Positions 24,894-35,266 of a stretch of DNA of 64,000 bases are shown here, piece after piece. Position numbers and translations under genes: made by a program. The notes beneath the pieces are model-generated. The model saw nothing but the letters and a program-made list of their open reading frames with translations. It did no database searches and was not told the origin of the DNA. Numbering within the stretch: position 1 is the stretch's first letter; each line of letters opens with the position of its first letter. Source of the DNA: Allobosea sp. LC85 (GTDB lineage: Bacteria > Pseudomonadota > Alphaproteobacteria > Rhizobiales > Beijerinckiaceae); assembly GCF_000735605.1 (NCBI RefSeq), contig NZ_JPKG01000027.1, forward strand, positions 186,001 through 250,000. Reading direction: 5' to 3'.

Positions 24894-26717
24894 TTACGCC
24901 ACTGCTTCCTTTTGCTTCTGGGAGCGCTTGCGCTCGTTGGGGTCGAGCACGCCCTTGCGCAGGCGGATCGACTTCGGCGTCACCTCGACCAGCTCGTCGT
25001 CGTCGATCCAGGCGAGCGAACGCTCCAGCGTCATCCGGATCGGCGGCGTCAGGCGCACGGCCTCGTCCTTCGAGGTGGTGCGGATATTGGTGAGCTTCTT
25101 GCCCTTGAGCACGTTCACCTCGAGATCGTTCTCGCGGGTGTGCTCGCCGACGATCATGCCCTGATAGACCTTCCAGCCGGGCTCGATCATCATCGGGCCG
25201 CGATCCTCGAGGTTCCACAGCGCATAGGCCACGGCCTCGCCAGTCTCCATCGCGATCAGCACGCCGTTGCGGCGCCCGCCGATCTCGCCCTTGTAGGGCA
25301 GATAGTCATGGAACAACCGGTTCATGATGGCGGTGCCGCGGGTGTCGGTCAAAAGTTCGCCCTGATAGCCGATCAGGCCGCGGGTCGGAGCGTGGAAGAC
25401 CAGACGCAGGCGGTTGCCGCCCGAAGGCCGCATCTCCAGCATGTCGGCCTTGCGTTCGGACATCTTCTGCACGACGACGCCGGAATGCTCCTCGTCGACG
25501 TCGATCACGACCTCTTCGATCGGCTCGAGCAGCTGGCCGTCCTCGCCGCGCTTCAGCACGACGCGGGGGCGCGAGACGCCGAGCTCGAAGCCCTCGCGGC
25601 GCATCTGCTCGATCAGGATGGCAAGCTGCAATTCGCCGCGGCCGGAGACGATGTAGCTGTCCTTGTCGGTGGCTTCCTCGACCTTGAGCGCGACATTGCC
25701 CTCGGCCTCCTTCAGGAGCCGGTCGCGGATGACGCGGGTCGTGACCTTGTCGCCCTCGGTGCCGGCCAGCGGCGAATCGTTGACCATGAAGGTCATCGAG
25801 ACGGTCGGCGGGTCGATCGGCTGCGCCTTGATCGCGGTCTCGACCGACGGATCGCAGAAGGTGTCGGCGACCGAGCCCTTCACCAGGCCGGCGATCGAGA
25901 CGATGTCGCCGGGAATGGCTTCCTCGATCGGCGTGCGCTCGAGGCCGCGGAAGGCCAGGATCTTGCTGATGCGGCCGGTCTCGACGACGGTGCCGTCGCC
26001 CGACAGCACCTTGATGGTCTGGTTTGGCTTGGCAGTGCCGGAGACGACGCGGCCGGTGATGATGCGGCCGAGATAGGGATTGGCCTCGAGCAGCGTGCCG
26101 AGCATCCGGAACGGGCCTTCCTCGATGCGCGGCTCGGGCACATGGCTGAGGATCAGGTCGTACATCGGGGCCAGGCCCTGGTCCTGCGGACCTGCCGGAT
26201 CATGCGCCATCCAGCCCTGCTTGCCCGAACCGTAGAGGATCGGGAAATCGAGCTGCTCGTCATTGGCGTCGAGCGCGGCGAAGAGATCGAAGACCTCGTT
26301 GATGACTTCCTGGACGCGGGCGTCGGGCTTGTCGACCTTGTTGATCGCCACGATCGGACGCAGGCCGAGCTTCAGCGCCTTGGAAACCACGAACTTGGTC
26401 TGCGGCATCGGGCCCTCGGCCGCGTCGACCAGCACGATGGCGGAGTCGACCATGTTCAGGATGCGCTCGACCTCGCCGCCGAAATCGGCGTGGCCTGGGG
26501 TGTCGACGATGTTGATACGCGTATCCTTCCAGACCACCGAGGTGGCCTTGGCCAGGATGGTGATGCCGCGTTCCTTTTCGAGCTCGTTGGAATCCATCAC
26601 GCGCTCGATCACGCGCTGGTTTTCGCGATAGGTACCCGACTGCTGGAGCAGCTTGTCGACCAGTGTCGTCTTGCCATGATCGACGTGGGCGATGATGGCG
26701 ATATTGCGCATGGACAT
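24894..26717 (-). CDS. typA: Ribosome-associated GTPase TypA/BipA
   Basis: The 607-residue translational GTPase has G1 [10 protein letters not shown], the switch-I ERGITI motif, G3 [14 protein letters not shown] and G4 NKVDKP, then EF-G-like domains II, III and V and the BipA-specific C-terminus ([13 protein letters not shown], then TSKDEAVRL). BipA binds the 70S ribosome and supports 50S assembly and stress or cold adaptation. It is monocistronic, with a strong terminator. Length equals the family norm. Confidence 0.97.
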   Translation of the reverse strand: MSMRNIAIIAHVDHGKTTLVDKLLQQSGTYRENQRVIERVMDSNELEKERGITILAKATSVVWKDTRINIVDTPGHADFGGEVERILNMVDSAIVLVDAAEGPMPQTKFVVSKALKLGLRPIVAINKVDKPDARVQEVINEVFDLFAALDANDEQLDFPILYGSGKQGWMAHDPAGPQDQGLAPMYDLILSHVPEPRIEEGPFRMLGTLLEANPYLGRIITGRVVSGTAKPNQTIKVLSGDGTVVETGRISKILAFRGLERTPIEEAIPGDIVSIAGLVKGSVADTFCDPSVETAIKAQPIDPPTVSMTFMVNDSPLAGTEGDKVTTRVIRDRLLKEAEGNVALKVEEATDKDSYIVSGRGELQLAILIEQMRREGFELGVSRPRVVLKRGEDGQLLEPIEEVVIDVDEEHSGVVVQKMSERKADMLEMRPSGGNRLRLVFHAPTRGLIGYQGELLTDTRGTAIMNRLFHDYLPYKGEIGGRRNGVLIAMETGEAVAYALWNLEDRGPMMIEPGWKVYQGMIVGEHTRENDLEVNVLKGKKLTNIRTTSKDEAVRLTPPIRMTLERSLAWIDDDELVEVTPKSIRLRKGVLDPNERKRSQKQKEAVA

Positions 26718-26819
26718 GCGTGGGGTACCTTTTCAGGACCGCGAGCCGGCGCGGAAAGCCCGGCCGGCGCAGTTCACTTTCGTATGGGGTTCTGGAATTC
26801 GTTGCGCTGCACATAAACG

Positions 26820-27551
26820 CTAGAGGGCGTTTGGGCAACCTTGATCGACAGCCGCCCGGCAACAGGGGCAGCGCTGGCGCGTGAATCTCAGCGGGCGGGG
26901 GGCCTGCAATTGCCGCCAGACCCAATAGGAATAGCTGAAGGTTCCGGCGATCAGGATGGCAAGGCCGAGCAACGTGGCTGTGGCCAGGACGAGAGGCGCC
27001 GCGGCGCCAAGCGAGAGGCCGACGAGGGCAAGGCCGAGGCAGACGGAGCCCCAGCCGTAGAGCCTGTGGGTCCTTTGCCAGATCCGCTCGTCCGACAGCG
27101 TCCACGGCGTTCTGACGCCAAATAGCAGCATCGAGCGCGTCTTGCCTGCGACATTGCCGGTGGCGATCAGGAAGAGGCCGAGCATCGCAGTCACCAAGCG
27201 CGGAACATCGGCCGCAAATCCGAGCGCGTGGGCAATCAGAAGCGCGTGGCACGCAGCGAGCACGAGCACGACGGCATTCCAGGTCGCGGTGTAGGCCTTG
27301 CCGGAGCGGGCAAGGTTGCCGGCGCGCGGCTCCAGTTGCGGAAGCAGGGCAAACAGCACGGTGACGAGCGCTGCGATGGCGGGCAGGCTCAGGAACGCCA
27401 TCCAAGGCTCGGCGAAGCCATCTGGCTGGCCATCGATTCCGAAATGAATGGCGATCCGGGCATCAGGCGACACGTGCATCAGCGCAACGGCCGACGCGGC
27501 CAGCATGCTGCAGAGGACGACAAGGCTCAGGGTCATGGCGGAGCGGATCAT
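26820..27551 (-). CDS. sdpI: SdpI family membrane protein (DUF1648 plus SdpI)
   Basis: The 243-residue protein has about six membrane helices: an N-terminal DUF1648-like unit (IHFGIDGQPDGFAEPW), then an SdpI unit containing the family core GNVAGKTRSMLLFGVRTPWTL and WQRTHRLYGW. It ends with a four-cysteine tail (CPCC plus a later Cys). In Bacillus subtilis SdpI protects against the SDP toxin and, once bound, traps the repressor SdpR. No sdpABC toxin genes are nearby, so here it is an orphan pair with sdpR, joined by an ATGA overlap at 27548-27551. Confidence 0.82.
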   Translation of the reverse strand: MIRSAMTLSLVVLCSMLAASAVALMHVSPDARIAIHFGIDGQPDGFAEPWMAFLSLPAIAALVTVLFALLPQLEPRAGNLARSGKAYTATWNAVVLVLAACHALLIAHALGFAADVPRLVTAMLGLFLIATGNVAGKTRSMLLFGVRTPWTLSDERIWQRTHRLYGWGSVCLGLALVGLSLGAAAPLVLATATLLGLAILIAGTFSYSYWVWRQLQAPRPLRFTRQRCPCCRAAVDQGCPNAL

Positions 27552-27853
27552 GATTGAGCGTCCTTTGCGGTGGCCGTGCGAGGCCTGGGTTCGAGAGCGA
27601 GGCCGAAATGGTCGAGGAACAGGCACATCGCCTCTTCCAGCACGGACAGGTTCAGGCGGTAGGTGATGGTGGTGCCGAGCTTGTCGCTCTGGATCAGGTC
27701 CGCCTCTCGCAATACAGCGAAATGGCCGGATAAGGTGGGTTTGGCGAGGTTGAAGCGGGCGGCGATCTCTCCGGCCGTCATGTCGCGCTCGCGCAGCAGC
27801 CGCAGGATTTCACGGCGTGTCGGGTCGGAGAGGGCTTTGAAGACCAAATTCAT
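27548..27853 (-). CDS. sdpR: ArsR/SdpR-type transcriptional repressor
   Basis: The 101-residue winged-helix protein begins MNLVFKALSDPTRREILRLL, with the recognition region MTAGEIAARFNLAKPTLSGH and wing KLGTTITYRLN. This is very like B. subtilis SdpR. No cysteine metal site is present, so it is not a metal sensor. It probably represses its own two-gene operon through the AT-rich site just upstream, with relief by capture on SdpI. Confidence 0.85.
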   Translation of the reverse strand: MNLVFKALSDPTRREILRLLRERDMTAGEIAARFNLAKPTLSGHFAVLREADLIQSDKLGTTITYRLNLSVLEEAMCLFLDHFGLALEPRPRTATAKDAQS

Positions 27854-27860
27854 TTTCGTT

Positions 27861-27871
27861 ATTTAGCAAAT
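27861..27871. promoter_or_regulatory. Possible SdpR operator/promoter
   Basis: ATTTAGCAAAT is an imperfect palindrome in an AT-rich stretch (27854-27885) that contrasts with the GC-rich surroundings, 8 bases upstream of the sdpR start. The position suits autorepression. Confidence 0.4.
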
Positions 27872-27937
27872 TACCAAAATAGACGCAAGCGCCGCTGCTT
27901 GCCTATGCCGCCATGACGGTGGCTCGCAGCAGCCGGA

Positions 27938-29242
27938 TCACCCTGCCGGCGTGTCCTCGGCGTCGAGCAGAATCTGCCTGCGCTCGGCCACGGCGCGCCC
28001 GACCTGATCCATGGCCAGCCGATAGGCGGCGAGGCCGCTGGCGTCGACGTGGCCACTCGAAAAGCTCGAGAGCACTTCGGCCAGGATCGCATCGGCCGTG
28101 CGCTCGAAATCCTGGAGGGCGGTCTGGTCCTGTTCGGAGCGGATGGCCGAGAGCATCGCGACAAGCCGGTCGAGCCCCGCCATGGCCTTGCGCCGGCGCA
28201 GCGCGCTGTCATGGCTGAGCAGGCCGGCGAAGCCGGTGCCAAGCAGCGAGAGCGCCATCACGCCCAGATAGAACCAGTCGCCATAGCGCTCGAAGAAGGT
28301 TTCCTGATCGCCGTCGATGAAGGCGGCCGCGCCAGGATGAACCGGCAGCGGCGTGTCCTTGTCGGTTGAAGGCGTTTCCAGGCCCTGTATCGAAGGGAGT
28401 TCGGCTGCCAGCGTCAGCCGCAGCGCGAGCAGATCCTTGACCAGATCCCCGACAATGGTGTCGTCGAGGCTCTGGGCGGCAACCAGTCGCGAGGTGACGG
28501 AGATCGTCGTCAGGCTCTCCGAGGGGCGTGGCGGGTCTCCGCCGAGTGCTCCGCGCACGATCACCCCGGTTTCGATCGATCTGTGGCGGGCGGTGATCGC
28601 ATCCGCGGCACTGATCGGGATGAGGACCGGGTCGTCTCCCCAGGCCGATTTGAGTTTGCTCAGGCCGTCATTGTTGATGCGTGAGCCGACGGCGTTAATC
28701 GAAAAGAAGGCATCGATCCTGCGCTCGCGGGCAGCGGGTACGATTTCCTCGGAGGTCAGCCCGACGATCTCGACCTCCTCCGGCGTGACCTCGTATTGCG
28801 CCAGCACGCGCTTGAGCAGCGTGATATTGCCGGCCGGATTGCGCACCACGCCGATCCTGTGTCGGCGCAGATCGGCGATACGCCCGATCGCGGTTTCCTT
28901 GTTGGTGATCAGGAAGGGAAAGGTGCGGCGCGTGATCAGGGCCGTGTCGGCGTTCTCCGGCAGGGCGATATCGGAGCGGATGATGGCGAGATCGGCCTGG
29001 CCATTGTCGACGCGCTTGGCGCTCTCCTCGGAGCCGTCCGTCAGGATCAGGCGCAGCCGGATCGAGGATTTTTCGCGACTGAGCCCCTGCACGAAGCCAG
29101 CGGCCATGCGCGCGTCTTCCGATCCGAGCGGACCGACGGCGAGCCTGAGCGTCCGCGGTTGGTTCAGGACGTAGAAGGCCGAAGCGGCGACGCCGAAGAT
29201 CGCCAGCAGGCCCGCCAGAGCCATGAAACCGCGCCGCCCCAT
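27938..29242 (-). CDS. TAXI family solute-binding protein, membrane-anchored
   Basis: The 434-residue protein has an N-terminal hydrophobic segment (ALAGLLAIFGVAASAFYVL) and a TAXI-type periplasmic binding domain: LRLAVGPLGSEDARMAAGF, VDNGQADLAIIRSDIAL, then GVVRNPAGN. A second membrane segment (WFYLGVMALSLLGTGFAGLL, about 335-355) is followed by an 80-residue cytoplasmic helical tail. TAXI proteins normally feed TRAP transporters, but no TRAP permease gene is adjacent. The anchoring suggests a signalling or accessory role. Confidence 0.82.
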   Translation of the reverse strand: MGRRGFMALAGLLAIFGVAASAFYVLNQPRTLRLAVGPLGSEDARMAAGFVQGLSREKSSIRLRLILTDGSEESAKRVDNGQADLAIIRSDIALPENADTALITRRTFPFLITNKETAIGRIADLRRHRIGVVRNPAGNITLLKRVLAQYEVTPEEVEIVGLTSEEIVPAARERRIDAFFSINAVGSRINNDGLSKLKSAWGDDPVLIPISAADAITARHRSIETGVIVRGALGGDPPRPSESLTTISVTSRLVAAQSLDDTIVGDLVKDLLALRLTLAAELPSIQGLETPSTDKDTPLPVHPGAAAFIDGDQETFFERYGDWFYLGVMALSLLGTGFAGLLSHDSALRRRKAMAGLDRLVAMLSAIRSEQDQTALQDFERTADAILAEVLSSFSSGHVDASGLAAYRLAMDQVGRAVAERRQILLDAEDTPAG

Positions 29243-29394
29243 GCCGGACCAATCCTGACCGTTCTGCCGCCGCCCCCGCGACGAACTTGGCTTCGCTTGT
29301 GATCATGTCGCAAGTGGGGCGCGCCGCAAGAGGGCATGGGCGGGCGAGGACACGGAGGTTGCCGGGCCCGTTGCAGATGTCCTATTGCCGGGGA

Positions 29395-30081
29395 ATGTCG
29401 CAAAGCCCCGATGCCTTCACGATCAAGATTTGCGGTCTCTCCACGCGTGAGACGATGGCGGCGGCGCTCGCTGCCGGTGCCGACATGGTCGGGCTTGTCT
29501 TCCACCCGAAGAGCCCGCGCTTCGTCGATATGGCTCGTGCGGTTGCGCTCGCCGAGATGGCGCGCGGCCGCGCCGAGATCGTGGCCCTGATCGTGGATTA
29601 CGATGTGGCGCGGGCAAGGGAACTCGCAGACACGCTCAGGCCGGACTGGCTTCAGCTGCATGGCAGCGAGACGCCGGAGCAGGTGCTGGCGCTCAAGGCT
29701 GCGACCGGGCTTCGCATGATGAAGGCGCTTGGTGTCGCTTCGCCGTCCGACCTTGCCGCCATGTCGTCTTATGTCGCCGTGACGGACCGCATCCTGCTCG
29801 ATGCCAAGCCGCCGAAGGATGCCGCCTATCCGGGCGGCCATGGCCGGCCCTTCGACTGGACGATCCTGTCCGGCCTCGACCCGGCTTCGCGCTTCATGCT
29901 ATCGGGCGGCCTCGATCCGGCGAATGTTGCCGATGCCATCCGCATTGCCCGGCCTGCCGGGGTCGATGTGTCGTCCGGCGTCGAAGGCGCCCCCGGCGTC
30001 AAGGATATCGGCCGGATCAGGGATTTCATCGCTGCCGCGCGTCAGGCGGCGCAGGATTTGAAGAAGGCAGGCCCGACATGA
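29395..30081 (+). CDS. trpF: Phosphoribosylanthranilate isomerase
   Basis: The 228-residue TIM-barrel enzyme of tryptophan synthesis converts PRA to CdRP. The catalytic Cys is in IKICGLS near the start and the Asp in [17 protein letters not shown] and [12 protein letters not shown] are family signatures, and the end has the phosphate site [18 protein letters not shown] 29395 lies directly before the conserved start; the Shine-Dalgarno is weak. The TGA stop overlaps the trpB ATG (ATGA at 30078), so the two are translationally coupled. Confidence 0.95.
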   Translation: MSQSPDAFTIKICGLSTRETMAAALAAGADMVGLVFHPKSPRFVDMARAVALAEMARGRAEIVALIVDYDVARARELADTLRPDWLQLHGSETPEQVLALKAATGLRMMKALGVASPSDLAAMSSYVAVTDRILLDAKPPKDAAYPGGHGRPFDWTILSGLDPASRFMLSGGLDPANVADAIRIARPAGVDVSSGVEGAPGVKDIGRIRDFIAAARQAAQDLKKAGPT

Positions 30082-31295
30082 ACGCGCCCCGCAATCCGAA
30101 TACCTTTCGTTCCGGGCCCGACGAGAACGGCCGTTTCGGCATGTTCGGGGGTCGTTTCGTCGCCGAAACGTTGATGCCCCTGATCCTGGAGCTCGAACAG
30201 GCCTATGACGCCGCCAAGGTCGATCCCGCCTATCACGCCGAGATGGCCGGCGGCCTCAAGCACTATGTCGGCCGGCCGTCGCCGCTCTATCTGGCTGAGC
30301 GCCTGACAGATCATTTCGGTGGCGCAAGGATCTATCTCAAGCGCGAAGAGCTGAATCACACCGGCTCGCACAAGGTGAACAACGTGCTCGGCCAGATCCT
30401 GCTGGCGCGGCGCATGGGCAAGAAGCGCATCATTGCCGAGACCGGCGCCGGTCAGCACGGCGTCGCCACCGCGACGCTGTGCGCGCGTTATGGCCTCGAA
30501 TGCATCGTTTATATGGGCGCGGTCGACGTCGCCCGTCAGGCGCCGAACGTCTTTCGCATGCAGATGCTGGGCGCCACCGTGGTGCCGGTCGAATCCGGAA
30601 CCAAGACGCTCAAGGATGCGATGAACGAGGCCTTGCGCGACTGGGTCACCAACGTCGCGACGACCTTCTACTGCATCGGTACGGTGGCCGGCCCGCATCC
30701 CTATCCGGCCATGGTTCGCGACTTCCAGTCGATCATCGGCAAGGAAACGCGCGAGCAGATGCAGGAACTCGAGGGGCGCCTGCCGGATTCGCTGATCGCC
30801 TGCATTGGCGGGGGCTCGAATGCGATGGGGCTGTTTCATCCCTTCCTCGACGATCCCACGGTCGAGATCTATGGCGTCGAGGCGGCTGGGCACGGCATCC
30901 CGAGCGGCCTGCATGCGGCCTCGCTGACGGGGGGGCGGCCCGGCGTACTGCACGGCAACCGCACCTATCTGCTGATGGATGATGACGGGCAGATCAAGGA
31001 TGCGCACTCGATCTCGGCCGGTCTCGACTATCCCGGCATCGGGCCGGAGCATTCCTGGCTCAACGATGTCGGCCGGGTCAAATACCTGTCCGCCACGGAC
31101 GAGGAGGCGCTGGAGGCCTTCCAGCTCATCTCCAAGCTGGAAGGCATCATTCCCGCCTTGGAATCGGCACATGCGCTTGCTCGTGTAGCGGAGCTTGCGC
31201 CGCAAAAGCCGAAGGATCACCTCATGGTGGTCAACCTCTCCGGTCGCGGCGACAAGGATATTCCGCAAGTGGCGGAGATTCTGGCGGGACGGTGA
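30078..31295 (+). CDS. trpB: Tryptophan synthase beta chain
   Basis: The 405-residue PLP enzyme joins indole and serine. The PLP lysine is Lys99 in [10 protein letters not shown], the phosphate loop is GGGSNAMG and the family block [12 protein letters not shown] is intact. This is the classical TrpB1 type that pairs with TrpA. Its start overlaps the trpF stop by four bases. A 33-base gap separates it from the SIMPL-domain gene. Confidence 0.97.
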   Translation: MNAPRNPNTFRSGPDENGRFGMFGGRFVAETLMPLILELEQAYDAAKVDPAYHAEMAGGLKHYVGRPSPLYLAERLTDHFGGARIYLKREELNHTGSHKVNNVLGQILLARRMGKKRIIAETGAGQHGVATATLCARYGLECIVYMGAVDVARQAPNVFRMQMLGATVVPVESGTKTLKDAMNEALRDWVTNVATTFYCIGTVAGPHPYPAMVRDFQSIIGKETREQMQELEGRLPDSLIACIGGGSNAMGLFHPFLDDPTVEIYGVEAAGHGIPSGLHAASLTGGRPGVLHGNRTYLLMDDDGQIKDAHSISAGLDYPGIGPEHSWLNDVGRVKYLSATDEEALEAFQLISKLEGIIPALESAHALARVAELAPQKPKDHLMVVNLSGRGDKDIPQVAEILAGR

Positions 31296-31328
31296 TGCCG
31301 GCCCGCCCGAAAGCCTGAGGATAAAGCG

Positions 31329-32060
31329 ATGAAGAAGACGATCCTGCTCGCCGCCATGCTGGTTTTGTCGGGCCCCGTAATGGCCGAGACCGTGACTGCG
31401 TTGGCTCCCGCCGAGGGGATCGTCATCCGTACCGAGGGGGAGGTCAGGGTCAGGCCCGATATCGCCATCCTGCAGGCCGGGATCGTCAGCGAAGGCAAGA
31501 CAGCCGCCGAGGCTCTTGCCCAGAACACGCCGGCGCTGGCCAGGCTGGTCGAGGCCGTCAAGGCTGCGGGCATCGCCCCGGGCGATCTGATGACCTCACA
31601 GGTCTCGCTGATGCCGCGCATGACGCAGCCTCCCGTGTCTCCAGGTCCGAAGCCGCCGCGCGCCGCCACGATCGACGGCTACGAGGCCCGCACCGGCTTG
31701 ACCGTCACCGTGCGCGACCTCGCCAAGGCCGGACCGCTGATCGACGCCCTGGCCAAGGCCGGCGCAAACGAGATGTCCGGAATCAGCTTCGGGCTGGCTG
31801 ATGAGAGCAAGGCCAAGGATACCGCCCGCCTCAAGGCGGCCGAAGTGGCGCGCGCGCGCGCCGAACTCCATGCCACGGCGCTCGGCGTGAAGGTCGGGGA
31901 ACTGGTCTCGATCGTCGAGGCGGAAGCGGAGGTTCCGGGCCGCGGCGCGGGCGATGTCCGTGCCTTCCGCATGGCGGCTGGTGCTGCGCCGATTTCGATC
32001 GAACCCGGCGAGATCACCGTGACGAGTTCGCTGCGTACGGTTTGGCGGATCGCGCCCTGA
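31329..32060 (+). CDS. SIMPL (DUF541) domain periplasmic protein
   Basis: The 243-residue protein has a signal peptide (residues 1-19, cleavage after VMA). It carries the SIMPL domain with [17 protein letters not shown] at the start, two alternating beta/alpha halves and [11 protein letters not shown] at the end. E. coli YggE is a relative linked to oxidative stress tolerance; the molecular role is unknown. It sits inside the trp block, between trpB and trpA, in the same direction and with short gaps, so it is probably cotranscribed although it has no known link to tryptophan synthesis. Confidence 0.88.
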   Translation: MKKTILLAAMLVLSGPVMAETVTALAPAEGIVIRTEGEVRVRPDIAILQAGIVSEGKTAAEALAQNTPALARLVEAVKAAGIAPGDLMTSQVSLMPRMTQPPVSPGPKPPRAATIDGYEARTGLTVTVRDLAKAGPLIDALAKAGANEMSGISFGLADESKAKDTARLKAAEVARARAELHATALGVKVGELVSIVEAEAEVPGRGAGDVRAFRMAAGAAPISIEPGEITVTSSLRTVWRIAP

Positions 32061-32100
32061 GCCCTCGCCAGCCCGCCCCCTTCATGCTAACCGCACGCTC

Positions 32101-32946
32101 ATGACAGAGACCGGCCAGACCCGCATCCAGTCCCGCTTCGCCGCTTGTGCTGCCCAAGGCCGGGCAGCACTGGTGACCTTCGTCACCGCTGGCGATCCGG
32201 ATTTCGAGACCGCAAGCGCGATCCTCAATGCCCTGCCCGAGGCAGGCGCGGATGTGATCGAGCTCGGCGTGCCCTTCACCGATCCGATGGCTGACGGCGT
32301 ACCGATTCAGCTTGCCGGCCAGCGAGCCTTGAAGGCAGGCCAGACGCTGAAGAAGACGCTCGCCATGGTCGAGGCCTTCCGCAAGGCCGGCCATGACACG
32401 CCGATCGTGCTGATGGGTTACTACAATCCGATCTGGGCCTATGGCGTCGGGCGCTTCCTGCAGGATGCGCGCCGGATCGGCGTCGACGGGCTCATCGTCG
32501 TCGACCTGCCGCCGGAAGAGGATTCCGAGCTCTGCCTGCCGGCCCTTCAGGCCGGAATCAGCTTCATCCGTCTGGCCACGCCGACGACCGACGACAAGCG
32601 CCTGCCGAAGGTCCTCAGCAACACCTCGGGGTTCGTCTACTATGTCTCGATGACCGGCGTCACCGGCGGCGCGATCGCGAGCTATGACGCGGTTGGCGAT
32701 GCGGTCGCCCGTATCAAGCGTCACACGGACTTGCCGGTTGCTGTCGGCTTTGGCGTGAAGACGGCGGCCGATGCCGCGGCCATCGCGAAGGGCGCTGACG
32801 GGGTCGTAGTCGGTTCCGCTCTGGTCGAGCGGGTCCGCCTCTCGCTGGACACCGAGGGCAAGGCCACGGAAAAGACGGTTTCGGCGGTCATCTCGCTGGT
32901 CACGGAACTGGCTGCCGGCATCCGCACGGTCTCCAAGGCGGCCTGA
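32101..32946 (+). CDS. trpA: Tryptophan synthase alpha chain
   Basis: The 281-residue TIM barrel cleaves indole-3-glycerol phosphate. The catalytic Glu54 and Asp65 lie in [14 protein letters not shown] at the spacing of E. coli Glu49 and Asp60. The YYNPIWAYG loop, [11 protein letters not shown] and [10 protein letters not shown] phosphate sites are present. It is separated from trpB by the SIMPL gene and followed 37 bases later by accD. Confidence 0.96.
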   Translation: MTETGQTRIQSRFAACAAQGRAALVTFVTAGDPDFETASAILNALPEAGADVIELGVPFTDPMADGVPIQLAGQRALKAGQTLKKTLAMVEAFRKAGHDTPIVLMGYYNPIWAYGVGRFLQDARRIGVDGLIVVDLPPEEDSELCLPALQAGISFIRLATPTTDDKRLPKVLSNTSGFVYYVSMTGVTGGAIASYDAVGDAVARIKRHTDLPVAVGFGVKTAADAAAIAKGADGVVVGSALVERVRLSLDTEGKATEKTVSAVISLVTELAAGIRTVSKAA

Positions 32947-32983
32947 GCCGGCCGCTCCAGTCACACGTTTCAAGGATGATCCG

Positions 32984-33883
32984 ATGAACTGGATTTCCGA
33001 AGTCGTTCGCCCGCGCATCAAGACGCTGTTCAAGCGTGAGAGCCCCGAGAACCTTTGGATCAAGTGCCCTGATTCCGGGCAAATGGTCTTCCACAAGGAC
33101 GTCGAGGCCAATGGCTTCGTCATTCCGGGCTCCGACCACCATATGCGCGTCACCGCGCAGGACCGGCTGCGCCTGACCTTCGACGAAGGCAAATGGGTCG
33201 ATGTCCCGCTGCCGGAGGTCGCGGTCGATCCGCTGAAGTTCCGTGACGAGAAGCGCTATGTCGACCGCCTCAAGGACGCTCGCGCCAAGACCGGCGCAGC
33301 CGATGCCTTCAAGGTCGGCTTTGGCCGCGTCCAGGGCCTGCCCCTGACGATTGCCGTGCAGGACTTCCACTTCATGGGCGGCTCGCTCGGCATGGCGGCG
33401 GGCGAAGCCTTCATCAAGGGCGCCGAGACAGCGCTCGAGAAGAAGACCCCCTATGTCGTGTTCGCGGCCTCCGGCGGTGCGCGCATGCAGGAGGGCATCC
33501 TTTCGCTGATGCAGCTGCCGCGGACGACGGTCGCGATCAGGCGTCTGCGCGCGGCTGGATTGCCCTATTTTGTGGTTCTGACCAACCCGACCACCGGCGG
33601 CGTCACCGCGTCCTACGCGATGCTGGGCGACGTCCACATCGCCGAGCCTGGAGCCTTGATCGGTTTCGCAGGTCCGCGCGTCATCGAGCAGACCATCCGC
33701 GAGAAGCTGCCCGAAGGCTTCCAGCGCGCCGAATATCTCAAGGATCACGGCATGGTCGACATGGTTGTCCATCGCCACCACATTCCGGCGACACTGGCGC
33801 GGCTCGGCCGCCTGCTGACCAAGCAGTCCGAGCCGACTGCAGACGCCAAGCAGCCGGTCGGGCCCGTCCCCGAAGCGGCCTGA
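32984..33883 (+). CDS. accD: Acetyl-CoA carboxylase carboxyltransferase subunit beta, zinc-ribbon-less
   Basis: The 299-residue carboxyltransferase half acts with AccA in malonyl-CoA synthesis. The core is intact: [46 protein letters not shown] and [11 protein letters not shown]. The N-terminal segment [14 protein letters not shown] has only one cysteine, where E. coli AccD has the CxxC-CxxC zinc ribbon, so zinc is not bound there; I believe this loss is common in Hyphomicrobiales. The trpA-accD-folC order is typical of the order. Confidence 0.96.
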   Translation: MNWISEVVRPRIKTLFKRESPENLWIKCPDSGQMVFHKDVEANGFVIPGSDHHMRVTAQDRLRLTFDEGKWVDVPLPEVAVDPLKFRDEKRYVDRLKDARAKTGAADAFKVGFGRVQGLPLTIAVQDFHFMGGSLGMAAGEAFIKGAETALEKKTPYVVFAASGGARMQEGILSLMQLPRTTVAIRRLRAAGLPYFVVLTNPTTGGVTASYAMLGDVHIAEPGALIGFAGPRVIEQTIREKLPEGFQRAEYLKDHGMVDMVVHRHHIPATLARLGRLLTKQSEPTADAKQPVGPVPEAA

Positions 33884-33918
33884 CACGGATCACGAGACGG
33901 CCGGGGGCCGAACGCATC

Positions 33919-35241
33919 ATGGGGTCTTCCGACACGCTGCTGGCGCGTTTCCTGGCGCTGCATCCCAAGCTGATCGATCTCTCGCTGGGCCGTATCCTGA
34001 CCTTGCTGGAGCGGCTCGACGATCCGCACAAGCGCCTGCCGCCGGTGATCCATGTCGCTGGCACCAACGGCAAGGGCTCGACCATCGCCTTCATGCGGGC
34101 GATCCTCGAGGCGGCGGGTCTCAGCGTCCATGTCTACACGTCGCCGCATCTGGTGCGCTTTCACGAGCGCATCCGGCTCGGCCGGCCGGGCGGTGGTCGC
34201 TTCGTCGACGAGGCCGTGCTGGTCGAGGCGCTGGAGCGCTGCGAGCGGGCCAATGCCGGCGACCAGATCACCTTCTTCGAGATCACCACTTCGGCTGCCA
34301 TGCTGCTCTTCTCGGAGCACAAGGCCGATGTTCTGCTGCTCGAGGTCGGCCTCGGCGGCCGCTTCGATACGACCAATGTCGTTGCGCATCCGGCCTGTAC
34401 GGTGGTGACGCCGGTCTCGATGGATCACGCCGAGTATCTCGGCGATACCGTGACCAAGATCGCGGGCGAGAAGGCCGGTATCTTCAAGCGCGGAGCCCCG
34501 GCGGTGATCGCACCGCAGGAACCGGAGCCGACGGCCGTGCTGGAAGCTGCGGCCGAGCGCGCAGGCGCCTCGAAAATTCTGGTCGGCGCGCAGGACTTCA
34601 ACATTCACGAGGCGGGCGGACGCCTGGTCTATGAGGATGGCGACGGCCTGCTTGATCTGCCGCTGCCGCGCCTCACAGGGCGTCATCAACACATCAATGC
34701 CGGTACGGCCATCGCGGCCTTGCGCGCAGCCGGTTATGGCGGCCTGCCGGCGCGTGCCTTCGAGCAGGGCATGCTCAATGCCGAATGGCCGGCACGGCTG
34801 CAAAGGCTGGCGCGCGGCCAACTCGCAGAACTCGTGCCCCCTGGCGCCGAGCTCTGGCTCGATGGCGGTCATAATCCCGATGGCGGCCGCGTTCTCGCGC
34901 AGGCCATGGCCGATCTGGAGGAGAAGAATCCGGCTCCGCTCGTCATGATCGCGGGACTGCTCTCGACAAAGGACGCGGTGGCGACGCTCGGGCATTTCAA
35001 GGGCCTGGCTCATGCGCTCTTCGCCGTGCCGATCCACAACCAGCTTGCCGCCCGCCCGGCCGAGGAGGTTGCGGCTCTCGCGCGCGGCGCCGGGCTGAAT
35101 GCCGAGGTCGCGGGTTCCGTCGAGCAGGCGCTGCGCGAGATCGCGGTGCGGCCCTGGAGGGCGCCTCCGCGCGTCCTGATCTGCGGCTCGCTCTATCTGG
35201 CGGGCGAGGTACTCTCGGCCAACGGCACGCCGCCGGTGTGA
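33919..35241 (+). CDS. folC: Bifunctional dihydrofolate synthase/folylpolyglutamate synthase
   Basis: The 440-residue Mur-ligase-fold enzyme has the ATP loop VAGTNGKGST at residues 46-55, YTSPHLVRFHERI, a family metal and Mg region LLEVGLGGRFDTTN and SMDHAEYLGDT. The C-terminal domain has WLDGGHNPDGG. It adds glutamate to dihydropteroate and then to folates. It is 35 bases downstream of accD, probably the last gene of the trp-acc-fol operon, followed 25 bases later by an aldo/keto reductase. Confidence 0.95.
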   Translation: MGSSDTLLARFLALHPKLIDLSLGRILTLLERLDDPHKRLPPVIHVAGTNGKGSTIAFMRAILEAAGLSVHVYTSPHLVRFHERIRLGRPGGGRFVDEAVLVEALERCERANAGDQITFFEITTSAAMLLFSEHKADVLLLEVGLGGRFDTTNVVAHPACTVVTPVSMDHAEYLGDTVTKIAGEKAGIFKRGAPAVIAPQEPEPTAVLEAAAERAGASKILVGAQDFNIHEAGGRLVYEDGDGLLDLPLPRLTGRHQHINAGTAIAALRAAGYGGLPARAFEQGMLNAEWPARLQRLARGQLAELVPPGAELWLDGGHNPDGGRVLAQAMADLEEKNPAPLVMIAGLLSTKDAVATLGHFKGLAHALFAVPIHNQLAARPAEEVAALARGAGLNAEVAGSVEQALREIAVRPWRAPPRVLICGSLYLAGEVLSANGTPPV

Positions 35242-35266
35242 CACCGCAACAGATGGGGAGCGCGCG

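Noticed and set aside
24912-26816. 634-codon plus-strand open frame opposite typA
   Set aside because: Composition is a low-complexity mirror of the GC-biased typA codons (runs of Asp, His, Leu, Gly); no family resemblance.
30042-31268. 408-codon minus-strand frame opposite trpB
   Set aside because: Antisense of trpB with typical shadow composition.
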